Below, piece by piece: positions 33,778 through 42,866 of a stretch of DNA of 64,000 nucleotides. Origin of the DNA: Bacillus manliponensis (GTDB lineage Bacteria > Bacillota > Bacilli > Bacillales > Bacillaceae_G). Both the position numbers and the translations under genes were made by a program. The stretch spans positions 124,001 to 188,000 of the forward strand of contig NZ_JOTN01000007.1 in the NCBI RefSeq assembly GCF_000712595.1, written 5' to 3'. The notes beneath the pieces were generated by a model, which saw only the letters and a program-made list of their open reading frames with translations, was not told the origin of the DNA and ran no database searches. Each line of letters begins with the position of its first letter. Within the stretch, counting starts at the first letter, position 1.

Positions 33778-35613
33778 GTGAAACTATTAGATTTACTAAA
33801 TAAAGGTATTGTGATTGGTGATGGGGCGGTAGGAACGTTGTTACATTCACATGGATTACAAAGTTGCTTTGAAGAGTTAAATCTGTCCGATCCTAATCGA
33901 ATTGTGTCTATTCATAAACAATACGTAGCGGCGGGAGCCGACATTATTCAGACGAATACGTACGGAGCAAATGAAGGAAAACTCCGTATGTATGGCCTTG
34001 AAAATAAAGTTGAAAAAATTAATAAAGAAGCAGTCAAGCTAGCAAAAGCGGCAGTGAAAGAAAGGAATGCTGTTGTTGGAACGATTGGAGGTATGAAACA
34101 TCTTGGAGCTATTACAACGACGGATACCGAGCGTGAATTTATGTTACTTGAGCAAGCAAACGCTTTGCTAGAAGAAGGGGTTGATGGACTTTTACTAGAA
34201 ACATTTTACGATGAGTTCGAATTGCTTCACGCTGTAAAAACATTGCGGAAACAAACGAATATCCCTCTTATTGCTCAGCTTGCGTTACATGAAGTAGGAA
34301 CGACGCAAAACGGCAATTACATAGATGACATATTACAACAACTCATTCATGTAGGGGCAAATGTTGTCGGTTTAAATTGTCAGTTAGGACCGCTTCATAT
34401 GATTGAGTCTCTTAAGATGATATCGATACCGAAAAGTGGTTTTATATCTGCATATCCGAATGCAGGGCTTCCGAAATATGTTGAGGGTCGTTATGAGTAT
34501 GAAGGAAGCGTTGCTTATTTTGAAGAAACGGCTCCGAAGTTTATTGAAGAGGGAGTACGTTTGCTTGGTGGATGTTGTGGAACGAGGCCAGCTCATATTG
34601 AAGCAATAAAACGTGCTTTAGAAAAGAAGGTACCTATTACAGAGAAACAAGTTGCAGAGCGGCCGAAGATAGTAACTCCCCAGCGTTCGAACGTAGTAAA
34701 TCGTATTACTCTGGCGGAGAAAGCAAAAAAAGAAACAACAATTGTTGTTGAGTTAGATCCACCGAAAACATTAGATACGAATCGTTTTTTTGAAGGAGCA
34801 AAAGCACTGAAAAGAGCGGGTACTGATGCAATTACATTAGCGGATAACTCCCTTGCATCTCCACGCATTTCAAATATGGCGATGGGTTCATTGTTAACAA
34901 AACATGATATTCCTGTGTTAACGCATTTAACATGTCGTGATCATAACGTTATTGGTTTGCAGTCGCATTTACTCGGATTGTCAACGCTTGGAATGGAAGA
35001 AGTGCTAGCGTTAACCGGGGATCCAGCGCGAGTTGGCGATTTTCCTGGTGCAACGTCTGTATATGACCTCTCTTCCATTGAATTAATTAAAATGATTCAA
35101 GAAATGAATAATGGGCGCTCTATTATGGGGAAATCGATTGGTCCTGCTACTAGTTTTTCGATTGGGGCTGCGTTTAATCCGAATGTGAAAAAACTAAATG
35201 CGGCTGTGAAAAGAATGGAACGAAAAATCGCAGCTGGTGCGACATACTTTTTAACGCAGCCGGTGTACGACGTAGCGTTAATTGAAAAAATATATGAAGA
35301 AACGAAACATCTCGAAGAGCCAATTTTTATTGGAATTATGCCGCTTATTAGTAAGCGGAATGCGGACTTTTTACATTATGAAGTACCTGGTATTACGCTC
35401 CCTGAAGAAGTGCGCCAGCGCATGGACGGTCATGAAACGAAAGAATCTGCCGTACAAGAAGGGATTCGAATTGCTGAAGAACTAATTGATGTGACAATGA
35501 AATATTTCAACGGCATTTACCTCATTACACCGTTTTTAAGATATGAAGTGACAGCAAGCCTTGTAAAGTATGTGAAGCGGAAACAAAAAGAGAAAGAAGG
35601 AATTTATGCATGA
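33778..35613 (+). CDS. yitJ: Bifunctional homocysteine S-methyltransferase / methylenetetrahydrofolate reductase (YitJ)
   Basis: A 611-aa fusion. Residues 1-290 are a homocysteine methyltransferase barrel (IGDGAVGTLLHSHG, GANVVGLNCQLGP, GGCCGTRPAHI with the zinc cysteines). Residues 320-611 are a MetF-type reductase (VVELDPPKT, ALTGDP, AGATYFLTQPVYD). GTG start at 33778 after GAGGGAG. It provides methyl-THF and may itself methylate homocysteine. The stop overlaps the metH start (ATGA), so the genes are translationally coupled and both under the S-box. Confidence 0.94.
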   Translation: MKLLDLLNKGIVIGDGAVGTLLHSHGLQSCFEELNLSDPNRIVSIHKQYVAAGADIIQTNTYGANEGKLRMYGLENKVEKINKEAVKLAKAAVKERNAVVGTIGGMKHLGAITTTDTEREFMLLEQANALLEEGVDGLLLETFYDEFELLHAVKTLRKQTNIPLIAQLALHEVGTTQNGNYIDDILQQLIHVGANVVGLNCQLGPLHMIESLKMISIPKSGFISAYPNAGLPKYVEGRYEYEGSVAYFEETAPKFIEEGVRLLGGCCGTRPAHIEAIKRALEKKVPITEKQVAERPKIVTPQRSNVVNRITLAEKAKKETTIVVELDPPKTLDTNRFFEGAKALKRAGTDAITLADNSLASPRISNMAMGSLLTKHDIPVLTHLTCRDHNVIGLQSHLLGLSTLGMEEVLALTGDPARVGDFPGATSVYDLSSIELIKMIQEMNNGRSIMGKSIGPATSFSIGAAFNPNVKKLNAAVKRMERKIAAGATYFLTQPVYDVALIEKIYEETKHLEEPIFIGIMPLISKRNADFLHYEVPGITLPEEVRQRMDGHETKESAVQEGIRIAEELIDVTMKYFNGIYLITPFLRYEVTASLVKYVKRKQKEKEGIYA

Positions 35614-38600
35614 GACCAATAGAACAAAGACTCCAGCAAGAAATTTTAATTTTAGATGGTGCAATGGGAACGATGATTCAAGAAGCGGACTTAATCGCTG
35701 AAGATTTTGGCGGTGAAGATTATGAAGGCTGTAATGAATATTTAGTAGAAACACGCCCGGATGTAATTTTTGAGATTCATAAAAAATATATTGAAGCAGG
35801 CGCTGATATTATTGAAACAAATACATTTGGTGCGACTAATATTGTCTTAAGCGATTATGACTTGTCTTACTTAGATGAAGAACTAAATGAAAAAGCTGCT
35901 TTACTCGCCAAACGAGCTGTAAAGGAGAGTGGAAAAGAAGTATATGTTGCTGGTGCAATGGGACCGACGACGAAAGCAATTAGCGTAACAGGTGGTGTAA
36001 CGTTTGAAGAACTAATTGAAGCGTATACGAGGCAAGCACGCGCGCTTTTAAGAGGTGGTGTCGATGTCCTTCTTGTAGAAACAAGTCAAGATATGCGTAA
36101 CGTGAAAGCCGCTTGTTTAGGAATTGAACAGGCCTTTTTGGAAACAAAGAAACGAGTTCCACTTATGATCTCAGGAACGATTGAGCCAATGGGGACGACG
36201 CTTGCGGGTCAAACGATTGAGGCATTTTATTTGTCAATTGAGCATATGAAGCCGCTTTGTGTTGGTTTAAACTGTGCAACAGGACCGGAATTTATGAGGG
36301 AGCATATTCGTTCTCTTTCCAGTTTAGCAGAGTGTTATATTTCTTGTTATCCGAATGCAGGGCTCCCAGATGAAAATGGTCATTATCATGAATCACCAAG
36401 CTCTCTTGCTCAAAAAGTGAAATTGTTTGCGGAAGAAGGGTGGGTTAATATCGTTGGTGGTTGTTGCGGAACAACACCTGAACATGTCCGTGCGATGAAA
36501 GAAGCGTTAACACCATTAAAAGCACGTGCAAAAGAAAAGCGCTTAGGGCACGGTATTAGCGGACTTGAAGCGCTTCAATATGAAGATTCAATGCGACCAT
36601 TATTTGTTGGAGAACGAACGAATGTTATTGGATCCAGGAAGTTTAAGCAGTTGATTGCAGATGGAAAGTTTGAAGAGGCATCTGAAATTGCGAGAGCGCA
36701 GGTGAAGAAAAATGCGCATATTATTGATATTTGTATGGCTGATCCAGACCGAGATGAAATTGCAGACATGGAAAGTTTTTTAGCAGAAGTAACGAAAGTG
36801 TTAAAAGTTCCAATTATGATTGATTCTACCGACGAGCGTGTTATGGAAAAAGCGTTAACATACATACAAGGAAAAGGTGTCATTAACTCTATTAATCTTG
36901 AAGATGGAGAAGAACGTTTTGAAAAAGTGTTGCCGCTTATTAAAAAATACGGTGCAGCAATTGTAGTTGGTACGATTGATGAACAAGGGATGGCAGTAAG
37001 TGCAGAGCGAAAGCTTGAAATTGCAAAACGAAGCTACGAATCATTAACGAAAGAATACGGGATACGTCCATCTGATATCATATTTGATGCGCTTGTTTTT
37101 CCGGTTGGTACAGGAGATGAGGAATATATCGGTTCAGCGGCAGCAACAGTAGAAGGAATACGTCTTATAAAAGAAGCGCTCCCAGAATGTTTAACGATTT
37201 TAGGTGTGAGCAATATTTCATTTGGTTTGCCACCAGCTGGAAGGGAAGTATTAAACTCTGTCTTTTTATATCACGCAACAAAGGCAGGGCTTGATTATGC
37301 AATCGTAAATACAGAGAAATTAGAGAGATATGCCTCAATTTCTGAAGAGGAAAAGAAACTTGCCAATGATTTATTATTTGAAACAACGCAAGAAACGTTA
37401 GAAACATTTACAAACTTTTATCGTAATGCAAAGAAAAAAGAAAAGGTTGTGGGCGAGAAGTTAACGTTAGAAGAACGATTAGCAAATTACATTGTAGAAG
37501 GAACGAAGCAAGGATTACATAAAGATTTACAGGTAGCTCTTGATGAAGGTAGAAAACCACTTGATATTATTAATGGCCCACTTATGACAGGGATGGATGA
37601 AGTTGGTCGATTGTTTAATAATAATGAGCTTATTGTTGCTGAAGTGTTGCAAAGTGCAGAAAGTATGAAGGCAGCAGTCGCTTATTTAGAGCCACATATG
37701 GAAACGAGTGATAGTGCGAAAAAAGGAAAAGTACTGCTTGCAACAGTAAAAGGTGATGTTCATGATATAGGAAAAAATTTAGTAGAGATTATTTTAGCAA
37801 ACAACGGTTACGATATTATTAATTTAGGAATCAATGTCCGCTCTGATCGAATTATTCAGGAAGTACAAGAAAAGAAACCGGATATTATCGGACTATCTGG
37901 CTTGCTTGTGAAGTCCGCTCAGCAAATGGTAACGACAGCGGAAGATTTAAAAGCGGCTAATATCCATGTTCCAATCGTTGTTGGTGGTGCAGCATTGACG
38001 AGGAAATTTACAGACACACGGATTTCTCCTTCATATAATGGTCTCGTGTTATATGCGAGTGACGCGATGAATGGATTAGATTTAATGAATAAATTACAAA
38101 AAGAAGATGAACGAGAAAAGATGAAGCAAGATAAAAAAGAGCGTCATTTGCAAGTTGTAAAACAAGAAGAGAAAAAAATAGAAGAACCAATTGTAATTGA
38201 AAAATTGCCACCTGAATCGGTAATGATACCTGCTTCAACAGAGCGAGTTGTTCTTCGTGATATTCCTGTATCTCATCTTGCACCTTTTCTAAACAGACAA
38301 ATGTTGCTTGGGCATCATTTAGGGTTAAAGGGAAATGTAAAAAAATTATTAGCAGAAGGTGATGTGCGCGCTCATCAATTAAATGATTTAATTGATGACT
38401 TACTGCGTGAAGGTGCATCTTGGTTACAACCAAAAGCAGTGTATCAATTTTTCCCAGCGCAAAGCGATGGAGAAAGTATTATCATTTATGATCCAAAAGA
38501 TCATACACGTGTGCTCAAACGTTTTACTTTCCCAAGGCAAGGAAAGGCGCCGTACCGAACGCTAGGAGATTATTTAAGACCGGTTGGAGATGAAATGGAT

Positions 38601-39008
38601 TATGTTGCTTTCTTAGCTGTTACAGCTGGAAATGGTGTTCGGGAAATTGCAAACAGATGGAAAGAACAAGGGGATTATTTAAGAAGTCATGCGATTCAAT
38701 CACTGGCGCTTGAACTGGCCGAAGGATTAGCGGAAAAAACACATATGTTAATTCGAGATCGCTGGGGGATTCCAGATTCTCCTGATATGACAATGGAGGA
38801 ACGTTTCAGGACGAAATATAGAGGAATACGTGTTTCTTTCGGCTATCCAGCTTGCCCAGAACTTGCAGACCAAGAAAAACTATTCCACTTAATTCAGCCA
38901 GAAGAAATAGGAATTAAGTTAACAGAAGGATTTATGATGGAACCAGAAGCATCGGTAACTGCAATGGTATTTGCGCACCCGAAAGCACGTTATTTTAGTG
39001 TATTATAA
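35610..39008 (+). CDS. metH: Cobalamin-dependent methionine synthase MetH
   Basis: An 1132-aa modular enzyme. In order: homocysteine domain (about 1-310; DGAMGTMIQ, GGCCGTTPEH zinc site), folate domain (about 330-600; FVGERTNVIGSRKF), cobalamin module (about 640-850; GDVHDIGKNLVEI with the cobalt-ligand His, and VVGGAALTRKFT), and a reactivation domain (about 880-1132; FRTKYRGIRVSFGYPACPELADQ). Full length with no interruption. It transfers the methyl from methyl-THF to homocysteine. B. subtilis uses the B12-independent MetE, so MetH here marks the cereus group set. The 3' end lies next to a copy of repeat family 1. Confidence 0.96.
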   Translation: MRPIEQRLQQEILILDGAMGTMIQEADLIAEDFGGEDYEGCNEYLVETRPDVIFEIHKKYIEAGADIIETNTFGATNIVLSDYDLSYLDEELNEKAALLAKRAVKESGKEVYVAGAMGPTTKAISVTGGVTFEELIEAYTRQARALLRGGVDVLLVETSQDMRNVKAACLGIEQAFLETKKRVPLMISGTIEPMGTTLAGQTIEAFYLSIEHMKPLCVGLNCATGPEFMREHIRSLSSLAECYISCYPNAGLPDENGHYHESPSSLAQKVKLFAEEGWVNIVGGCCGTTPEHVRAMKEALTPLKARAKEKRLGHGISGLEALQYEDSMRPLFVGERTNVIGSRKFKQLIADGKFEEASEIARAQVKKNAHIIDICMADPDRDEIADMESFLAEVTKVLKVPIMIDSTDERVMEKALTYIQGKGVINSINLEDGEERFEKVLPLIKKYGAAIVVGTIDEQGMAVSAERKLEIAKRSYESLTKEYGIRPSDIIFDALVFPVGTGDEEYIGSAAATVEGIRLIKEALPECLTILGVSNISFGLPPAGREVLNSVFLYHATKAGLDYAIVNTEKLERYASISEEEKKLANDLLFETTQETLETFTNFYRNAKKKEKVVGEKLTLEERLANYIVEGTKQGLHKDLQVALDEGRKPLDIINGPLMTGMDEVGRLFNNNELIVAEVLQSAESMKAAVAYLEPHMETSDSAKKGKVLLATVKGDVHDIGKNLVEIILANNGYDIINLGINVRSDRIIQEVQEKKPDIIGLSGLLVKSAQQMVTTAEDLKAANIHVPIVVGGAALTRKFTDTRISPSYNGLVLYASDAMNGLDLMNKLQKEDEREKMKQDKKERHLQVVKQEEKKIEEPIVIEKLPPESVMIPASTERVVLRDIPVSHLAPFLNRQMLLGHHLGLKGNVKKLLAEGDVRAHQLNDLIDDLLREGASWLQPKAVYQFFPAQSDGESIIIYDPKDHTRVLKRFTFPRQGKAPYRTLGDYLRPVGDEMDYVAFLAVTAGNGVREIANRWKEQGDYLRSHAIQSLALELAEGLAEKTHMLIRDRWGIPDSPDMTMEERFRTKYRGIRVSFGYPACPELADQEKLFHLIQPEEIGIKLTEGFMMEPEASVTAMVFAHPKARYFSVL

Positions 39009-39011
39009 GCT

Positions 39012-39083
39012 ATAGAGTGAAACTTCACGCAAGTAGGGGGATTCATCTCTACTGTGTGTTAGCTCGCAAATAGCGGGATAAAG
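39012..39083 (-). repeat. Dispersed repeat family 1, copy B (short form, minus strand)
   Basis: Read on the minus strand it begins TTTATCCCGCTATTTGCG, then GCTAACACACAGTAG, hairpin 2 reduced, and ends GTGAAGTTTCACTCTATA. Hairpin 1 and the CCCGATTGGT linker are missing. It fills the metH-murG spacer and reaches to within 10 bp of the murG start region. Confidence 0.75.
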
Positions 39084-39093
39084 GGGGCAAAGC

Positions 39094-40152
39094 ATGAAAA
39101 AGATTGTTTTTACAGGTGGCGGTTCTGCTGGTCATGTTACACCAAATGTAGCACTTATGCCGCATTTACAAAAAGAAGGGTGGGATATTTCATATATTGG
39201 TTCTCACCGTGGAATTGAAAAGACGATTATTGAAAAGGAAGGTATTCCTTATTACGGGATAGCGAGCGGAAAATTACGTAGATATTTTGATTTACAAAAT
39301 ATAAAAGATCCGTTTCTCGTGATGAAGGGTGTAATGGATGCTTATATACGTATTCGCAAAATAAAGCCTGATGTCATTTTTTCAAAAGGTGGATTTGTAT
39401 CAGTACCAGTTGTTATTGGAGGGTGGCTCAACCGTGTCCCTATTTTGTTACATGAATCAGATATGACGCCAGGGCTTGCAAATAAAATTTCTTTAAAATT
39501 TGCTTCTAAAATTTTTGTAACATTTGAAGAAGCGAAAAGGCATTTACCAGCTGAAAAGACGATTTATACAGGTTCTCCGGTTCGTGAAGATGTATTACAA
39601 GGAAAGCGTGAACATGGTTTAAAGTGGTTACAGTTTCATGATAGAAAGCCAGTGATTACAATGATGGGTGGGAGCTTAGGAGCTAAGAAAATAAATGAAA
39701 CACTTCGAAAGGCACTGCCGCAGCTTTTAACACATTATCAAATCGTCCATCTTTGCGGGAAAGATAATATAGATGAGTCATTGCAAGAAACGAAAGGGTA
39801 TGCGCAGTTCGAATATGTTCATGAAGAATTACCGCATATACTAGCAGCGACAGACTTCGTTATTTCACGAGCAGGATCAAATGCAATTTTTGAGTTTTTA
39901 ACGCTGCAAAAACCAATGATTTTAATTCCACTGCCGAAGGCTTCAAGTAGAGGGGATCAAATTTTAAATGCGCAGTCGTTTGAACAACAAGGATATGCAA
40001 CAGTTCTATATGAGGAAGCGTTAACGGAAGAGACAATTGTTTCGTGCATTGATGAGTTGTGTAGAAATAAGGAGCAATATAAGCAAGCAATGAACAAATA
40101 TAATGGGCAGCAAGCAGTACAAACAATCATCGATCAGATTAAAAAGGCATGA
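39094..40152 (+). CDS. murG: UDP-GlcNAc:undecaprenyl-PP-MurNAc-pentapeptide GlcNAc transferase (MurG paralogue)
   Basis: A 352-aa GT28 enzyme with [16 protein letters not shown] (N-terminal G-loop), [28 protein letters not shown] and the C-terminal [13 protein letters not shown] and [12 protein letters not shown]. It makes lipid II from lipid I at the inner membrane face. It lies away from the dcw cell-division cluster, and cereus-group genomes are known to carry more than one murG, so it is likely the accessory copy. AAGGGGGCAAAGC precedes the ATG. Confidence 0.92.
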   Translation: MKKIVFTGGGSAGHVTPNVALMPHLQKEGWDISYIGSHRGIEKTIIEKEGIPYYGIASGKLRRYFDLQNIKDPFLVMKGVMDAYIRIRKIKPDVIFSKGGFVSVPVVIGGWLNRVPILLHESDMTPGLANKISLKFASKIFVTFEEAKRHLPAEKTIYTGSPVREDVLQGKREHGLKWLQFHDRKPVITMMGGSLGAKKINETLRKALPQLLTHYQIVHLCGKDNIDESLQETKGYAQFEYVHEELPHILAATDFVISRAGSNAIFEFLTLQKPMILIPLPKASSRGDQILNAQSFEQQGYATVLYEEALTEETIVSCIDELCRNKEQYKQAMNKYNGQQAVQTIIDQIKKA

Positions 40153-40283
40153 TAAGAATCATGCCCTTTTAGCCGTTATGAAATATTCGAACGTTTACAT
40201 ATTTTATGTTACAATAGCAGAGGTTTACAGGGAAATTCCAATTGTACGGGTGAAAAAAACGCGCGGGATGAGGAGTGATCGGG

Positions 40284-40478
40284 TTGGAGCTTAGTCTCTA
40301 TGAAAATACCACTCTTATTATTTGTTTTATATTATATGTTGGTAGTGTCATAGTTTACATTGCAAGGAAGTTTAAGCAAGAAAGAGAGCTTGCAAAATCT
40401 GAAATTACAGCTCAGTTAGAAATGTTAAATCGTGAAAATGATCAAAAACAAGAAGCAAGAGAGAAGAAGGCAAGATAA
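40284..40478 (+). CDS. Small membrane protein with coiled-coil tail
   Basis: A 64-aa protein with TTG start 8 nt after AGGAG (site AGGAGTGATC). One membrane segment (TTLIICFILYVGSVIVYIA) follows a short N-terminus; the rest is highly charged and helical (KQERELAKSEITAQLEMLNR), likely a coiled coil in the cytoplasm. No family recognised. Lies alone between murG and the NDT-like gene. Confidence 0.7.
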   Translation: MELSLYENTTLIICFILYVGSVIVYIARKFKQERELAKSEITAQLEMLNRENDQKQEAREKKAR

Positions 40479-40558
40479 ATCGTATTGTCCTCTCACATTC
40501 TCGTAAACGTAATCGGAATTTCCCAGTTGTTTATATAAAACGAAAGGGGTAGCTTTCT

Positions 40559-40933
40559 ATGAAGTTTTATATAGCATCAAGTTTTCAAAATAAACATCTT
40601 GTTCAAGAGGTATCGAAAAAACTACGTAAAGCAGGATGGGAACATACATATGATTGGACAAAAAATGAAAGGGCAACTAACGCTGCTACGCTGTGCGAAA
40701 TTGGAGTAGCAGAAAAACAAGCCATTCAACAATCAGATGTTTTTTTACTTGTATTAGATGGAGGAAACGGAAGTCATACAGAGCTTGGTATGGCAATTGC
40801 TTGGGAGAAAAAAATATATGTGTATCATCGAAATAATCAATTAGAAACGACATTTTATCATTTGCCAGAAGTAAATGTGTTTCAAGGGGAATTAGAGCAG
40901 TTTGTTTCGTATATACTGAGGAAGGAAGAATAG
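40559..40933 (+). CDS. Nucleoside 2-deoxyribosyltransferase-like protein
   Basis: A 124-aa protein with Rossmann-like layout FYIASSFQNKHLVQEVSKKL, SDVFLLVLDGGNGSHTELGMAIAWEKKI. The SHTELGMA segment corresponds to the catalytic Glu region of nucleoside deoxyribosyltransferases and related nucleosidases. It is 2 nt upstream of an HD hydrolase gene, so a role in nucleotide metabolism or sanitation is plausible but not shown. Ribosome binding site AAAGGGGTAG. Divergent members of the family cleave N-glycosidic bonds of modified nucleotides. Confidence 0.75.
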   Translation: MKFYIASSFQNKHLVQEVSKKLRKAGWEHTYDWTKNERATNAATLCEIGVAEKQAIQQSDVFLLVLDGGNGSHTELGMAIAWEKKIYVYHRNNQLETTFYHLPEVNVFQGELEQFVSYILRKEE

Positions 40934-40935
40934 GT

Positions 40936-41913
40936 ATGAAAATCTGTGATTCTATATACGGTGAGTACGAAATAGATGGTGTGTTAGAAGAACTGATTCA
41001 AACGAAAGCAATGCAGCGCTTGAAAAATATTCATCAAGGTGGAGCAAGTTTTCTTGTTAATCCTAAGTGGAATGTTCCACGTTATGAACACTCAATTGGC
41101 GTTATGTTACTTGTGAAAATGTTAGGCGGAACAGTAGAAGAACAAATTGCAGCTTTACTGCATGATGTATCACATACAGCTTTTTCACATGTTATTGATC
41201 ACGTATTACATACAGACGAAGAAAATTATCATGAGGAAATATTTCAAGATGTCATTCAAAATTCAGAAATTCCTGCTGTATTAAAAAAGTATGGTTATAC
41301 TTATACTTTACTTCAGGAATGGGAAAAATGGACGTTGTTAGAGCGACCACTTCCTTTACTTTGTGCCGATCGAATTGATTATACACTTCGAGATTTGTAT
41401 ACATATGGAATGATTTCAAAAGAGGATATAAATCAGTTTTTACCATCGTTAATTGTGAAGGAGAATCAAATTTGTGTTTCTTCTCTTTATGCAGCAGAAT
41501 GGTTCGTTAAAGTGTATTATAAAGAAACATTAGATTTCTTTTTACACCCATTAAATGCGTATGGTTATTCATTATTAATAAGTATATTAAAGAGAGCGTT
41601 AGAAAAAAGAATTATACAAATAGAAGATTTCTTAACAGATGATTGGGAAATCATAAAAAGGCTACAAAGCTGTGAAGATGAAAAAACACATGAGTTATTA
41701 ACACTTCTGCAGGGCAATGTTCAGATTGAAGAAAATAAAGATGAGTATGATATTTGCTATGGAGGCGGAAAAGAACGAATTGTTGATCCTTCTGTTTATA
41801 TAGATGGTGAAATAAAAAGTGCTTCTAGTTTATCTTTATATGTGAGAGAGTGTAATGGAATAGCAAAAGCACGTTTTCGTGAAAATATGTATTTAAAGAT
41901 AAAAAAGAATTAA
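40936..41913 (+). CDS. HD-domain phosphohydrolase, SAMHD1/EF1143-like
   Basis: A 325-aa protein. Metal-binding HD motif: RYEHSIGVM (His), AALLHDVSHTAFSHV (His-Asp), and LLCADRIDYTLRDLYTYG (Asp), the last very typical of SAMHD1/EF1143-type dNTP triphosphohydrolases. Smaller than YwfO or SAMHD1, and missing an obvious allosteric extension. Start with GAAGGAAGAATAGGT upstream, in tight operon with the NDT-like gene and a gene for an acidic protein 12 nt downstream. Confidence 0.8.
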   Translation: MKICDSIYGEYEIDGVLEELIQTKAMQRLKNIHQGGASFLVNPKWNVPRYEHSIGVMLLVKMLGGTVEEQIAALLHDVSHTAFSHVIDHVLHTDEENYHEEIFQDVIQNSEIPAVLKKYGYTYTLLQEWEKWTLLERPLPLLCADRIDYTLRDLYTYGMISKEDINQFLPSLIVKENQICVSSLYAAEWFVKVYYKETLDFFLHPLNAYGYSLLISILKRALEKRIIQIEDFLTDDWEIIKRLQSCEDEKTHELLTLLQGNVQIEENKDEYDICYGGGKERIVDPSVYIDGEIKSASSLSLYVRECNGIAKARFRENMYLKIKKN

Positions 41914-41925
41914 AGGAGTTTATAT

Positions 41926-42420
41926 ATGAAATTAGAGCAAGGATGGCAAACGAGCTTTTTAGAAGTAGTTCAGCAAAGTGAATTTAAGAAAGGCGCTTCA
42001 TTACAGCAACTATTGTTTCAAGATGGTGAAGAAGTAGAGGAGCTTGTTGATGATTACGGTTATGAAGAAATTGTGAACCGTGAACACGATGAGGAGATAG
42101 AAGATATTTTAGGAGAAGATCTTTTTTATACTTTAGAACGTCATGTCCTATCTGTTGCGAATCCGGAAGGAAAGTTAATTTCATTTTTAGATGGCCTAGG
42201 ATTCCATGTTTTAGATTGGATTGTATTATTAGAAACAGAGTTTGGTGTAAAGAGTGCATTATTTTCCTCGGAAGTTGTAAAGCAAATAGAGAAGCGATTT
42301 AAAATGTTTCCTTACGTAGAAGGAGACAAAACTATTTTTCATATGACGTTAGAGGAAGCTATAGACTTGTTAGAAAGTGTAACTGGTTTAGCAGTGAAAT
42401 CAAAAATGAATATAAAATGA
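41926..42420 (+). CDS. Uncharacterised acidic protein
   Basis: A 164-aa soluble protein rich in Glu and Asp (GEEVEELVDDYGYEEI, EHDEEIEDILGED). AAGGAG precedes the start. It is the last gene of the NDT-HD operon, followed by a strong terminator. No signal peptide or membrane segment, and no family I can recognise. Confidence 0.75.
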   Translation: MKLEQGWQTSFLEVVQQSEFKKGASLQQLLFQDGEEVEELVDDYGYEEIVNREHDEEIEDILGEDLFYTLERHVLSVANPEGKLISFLDGLGFHVLDWIVLLETEFGVKSALFSSEVVKQIEKRFKMFPYVEGDKTIFHMTLEEAIDLLESVTGLAVKSKMNIK

Positions 42421-42465
42421 AAAAGAAAGACCATCACAATAATACTGTGATGGTCTTTCTTTTTC
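42420..42465 (+). terminator. Intrinsic terminator after NDT-HD operon
   Basis: AAAGAAAGACCATCACA and TGTGATGGTCTTTCTTT form a long perfect stem around a short loop, followed by T-run. Confidence 0.9.
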
Positions 42466-42595
42466 ATTTTACGAGTTTGTTTTTAGTAGCATTTTTATAT
42501 TTTTATCATATATATACAGAAATGATATAAAGTTGCTCCTCCACTGTAGCTTAGTAAAGTGGGGGTCTTATTGTTCGAAAAAAGAGGTGAAGGAG

Positions 42596-42811
42596 ATGAA
42601 CTTTGATATTACAGGACAAAAAGCATATGTAAATGATGGGCCATACCGAAATCAAATGGGAGTTATAAAACGAATTGGTTCGGAGCAAACGAGCATATAT
42701 AAAATTGTCATTAATAATATCGATATTGATGTTGAATTAAAAGATATCATTTTAGTTGATGTTGATGTCCGCCAATTTCATGATTGGTGTGAACAAAACG
42801 GATATTGTTAA
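42596..42811 (+). CDS. Small protein with KOW/SH3-like sequence
   Basis: A 71-aa protein with GQKAYVNDGPYRNQMGVIKRI, which resembles a KOW-type beta-barrel start, then beta-rich sequence and a C-terminal DWCEQNGYC. AGAGGTGA and AAGGAG precede the ATG at 42596; the earlier in-frame ATG lacks a site. Function unknown. It ends on the convergent terminator shared with the symporter gene. Confidence 0.65.
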   Translation: MNFDITGQKAYVNDGPYRNQMGVIKRIGSEQTSIYKIVINNIDIDVELKDIILVDVDVRQFHDWCEQNGYC

Positions 42812-42821
42812 AAAGACCGGA

Positions 42822-42866
42822 TATAACAAATCCCCCTGGATTACGTCCAGGGGGATTTGTTATGCT
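42822..42866. terminator. Convergent terminator before symporter gene
   Basis: ATAACAAATCCCCCTGGA pairs perfectly with TCCAGGGGGATTTGTTAT around TTACG, an 18-bp stem. It overlaps the end of the minus-strand gene. Confidence 0.9.

Noticed and set aside
42533-42575. Possible degenerate family 1 repeat (CCACTGTAGC...AGTGGGGG)
   Set aside because: Only a short CAGTGGAGGA-like block and a TTTATA end match; too little to call.
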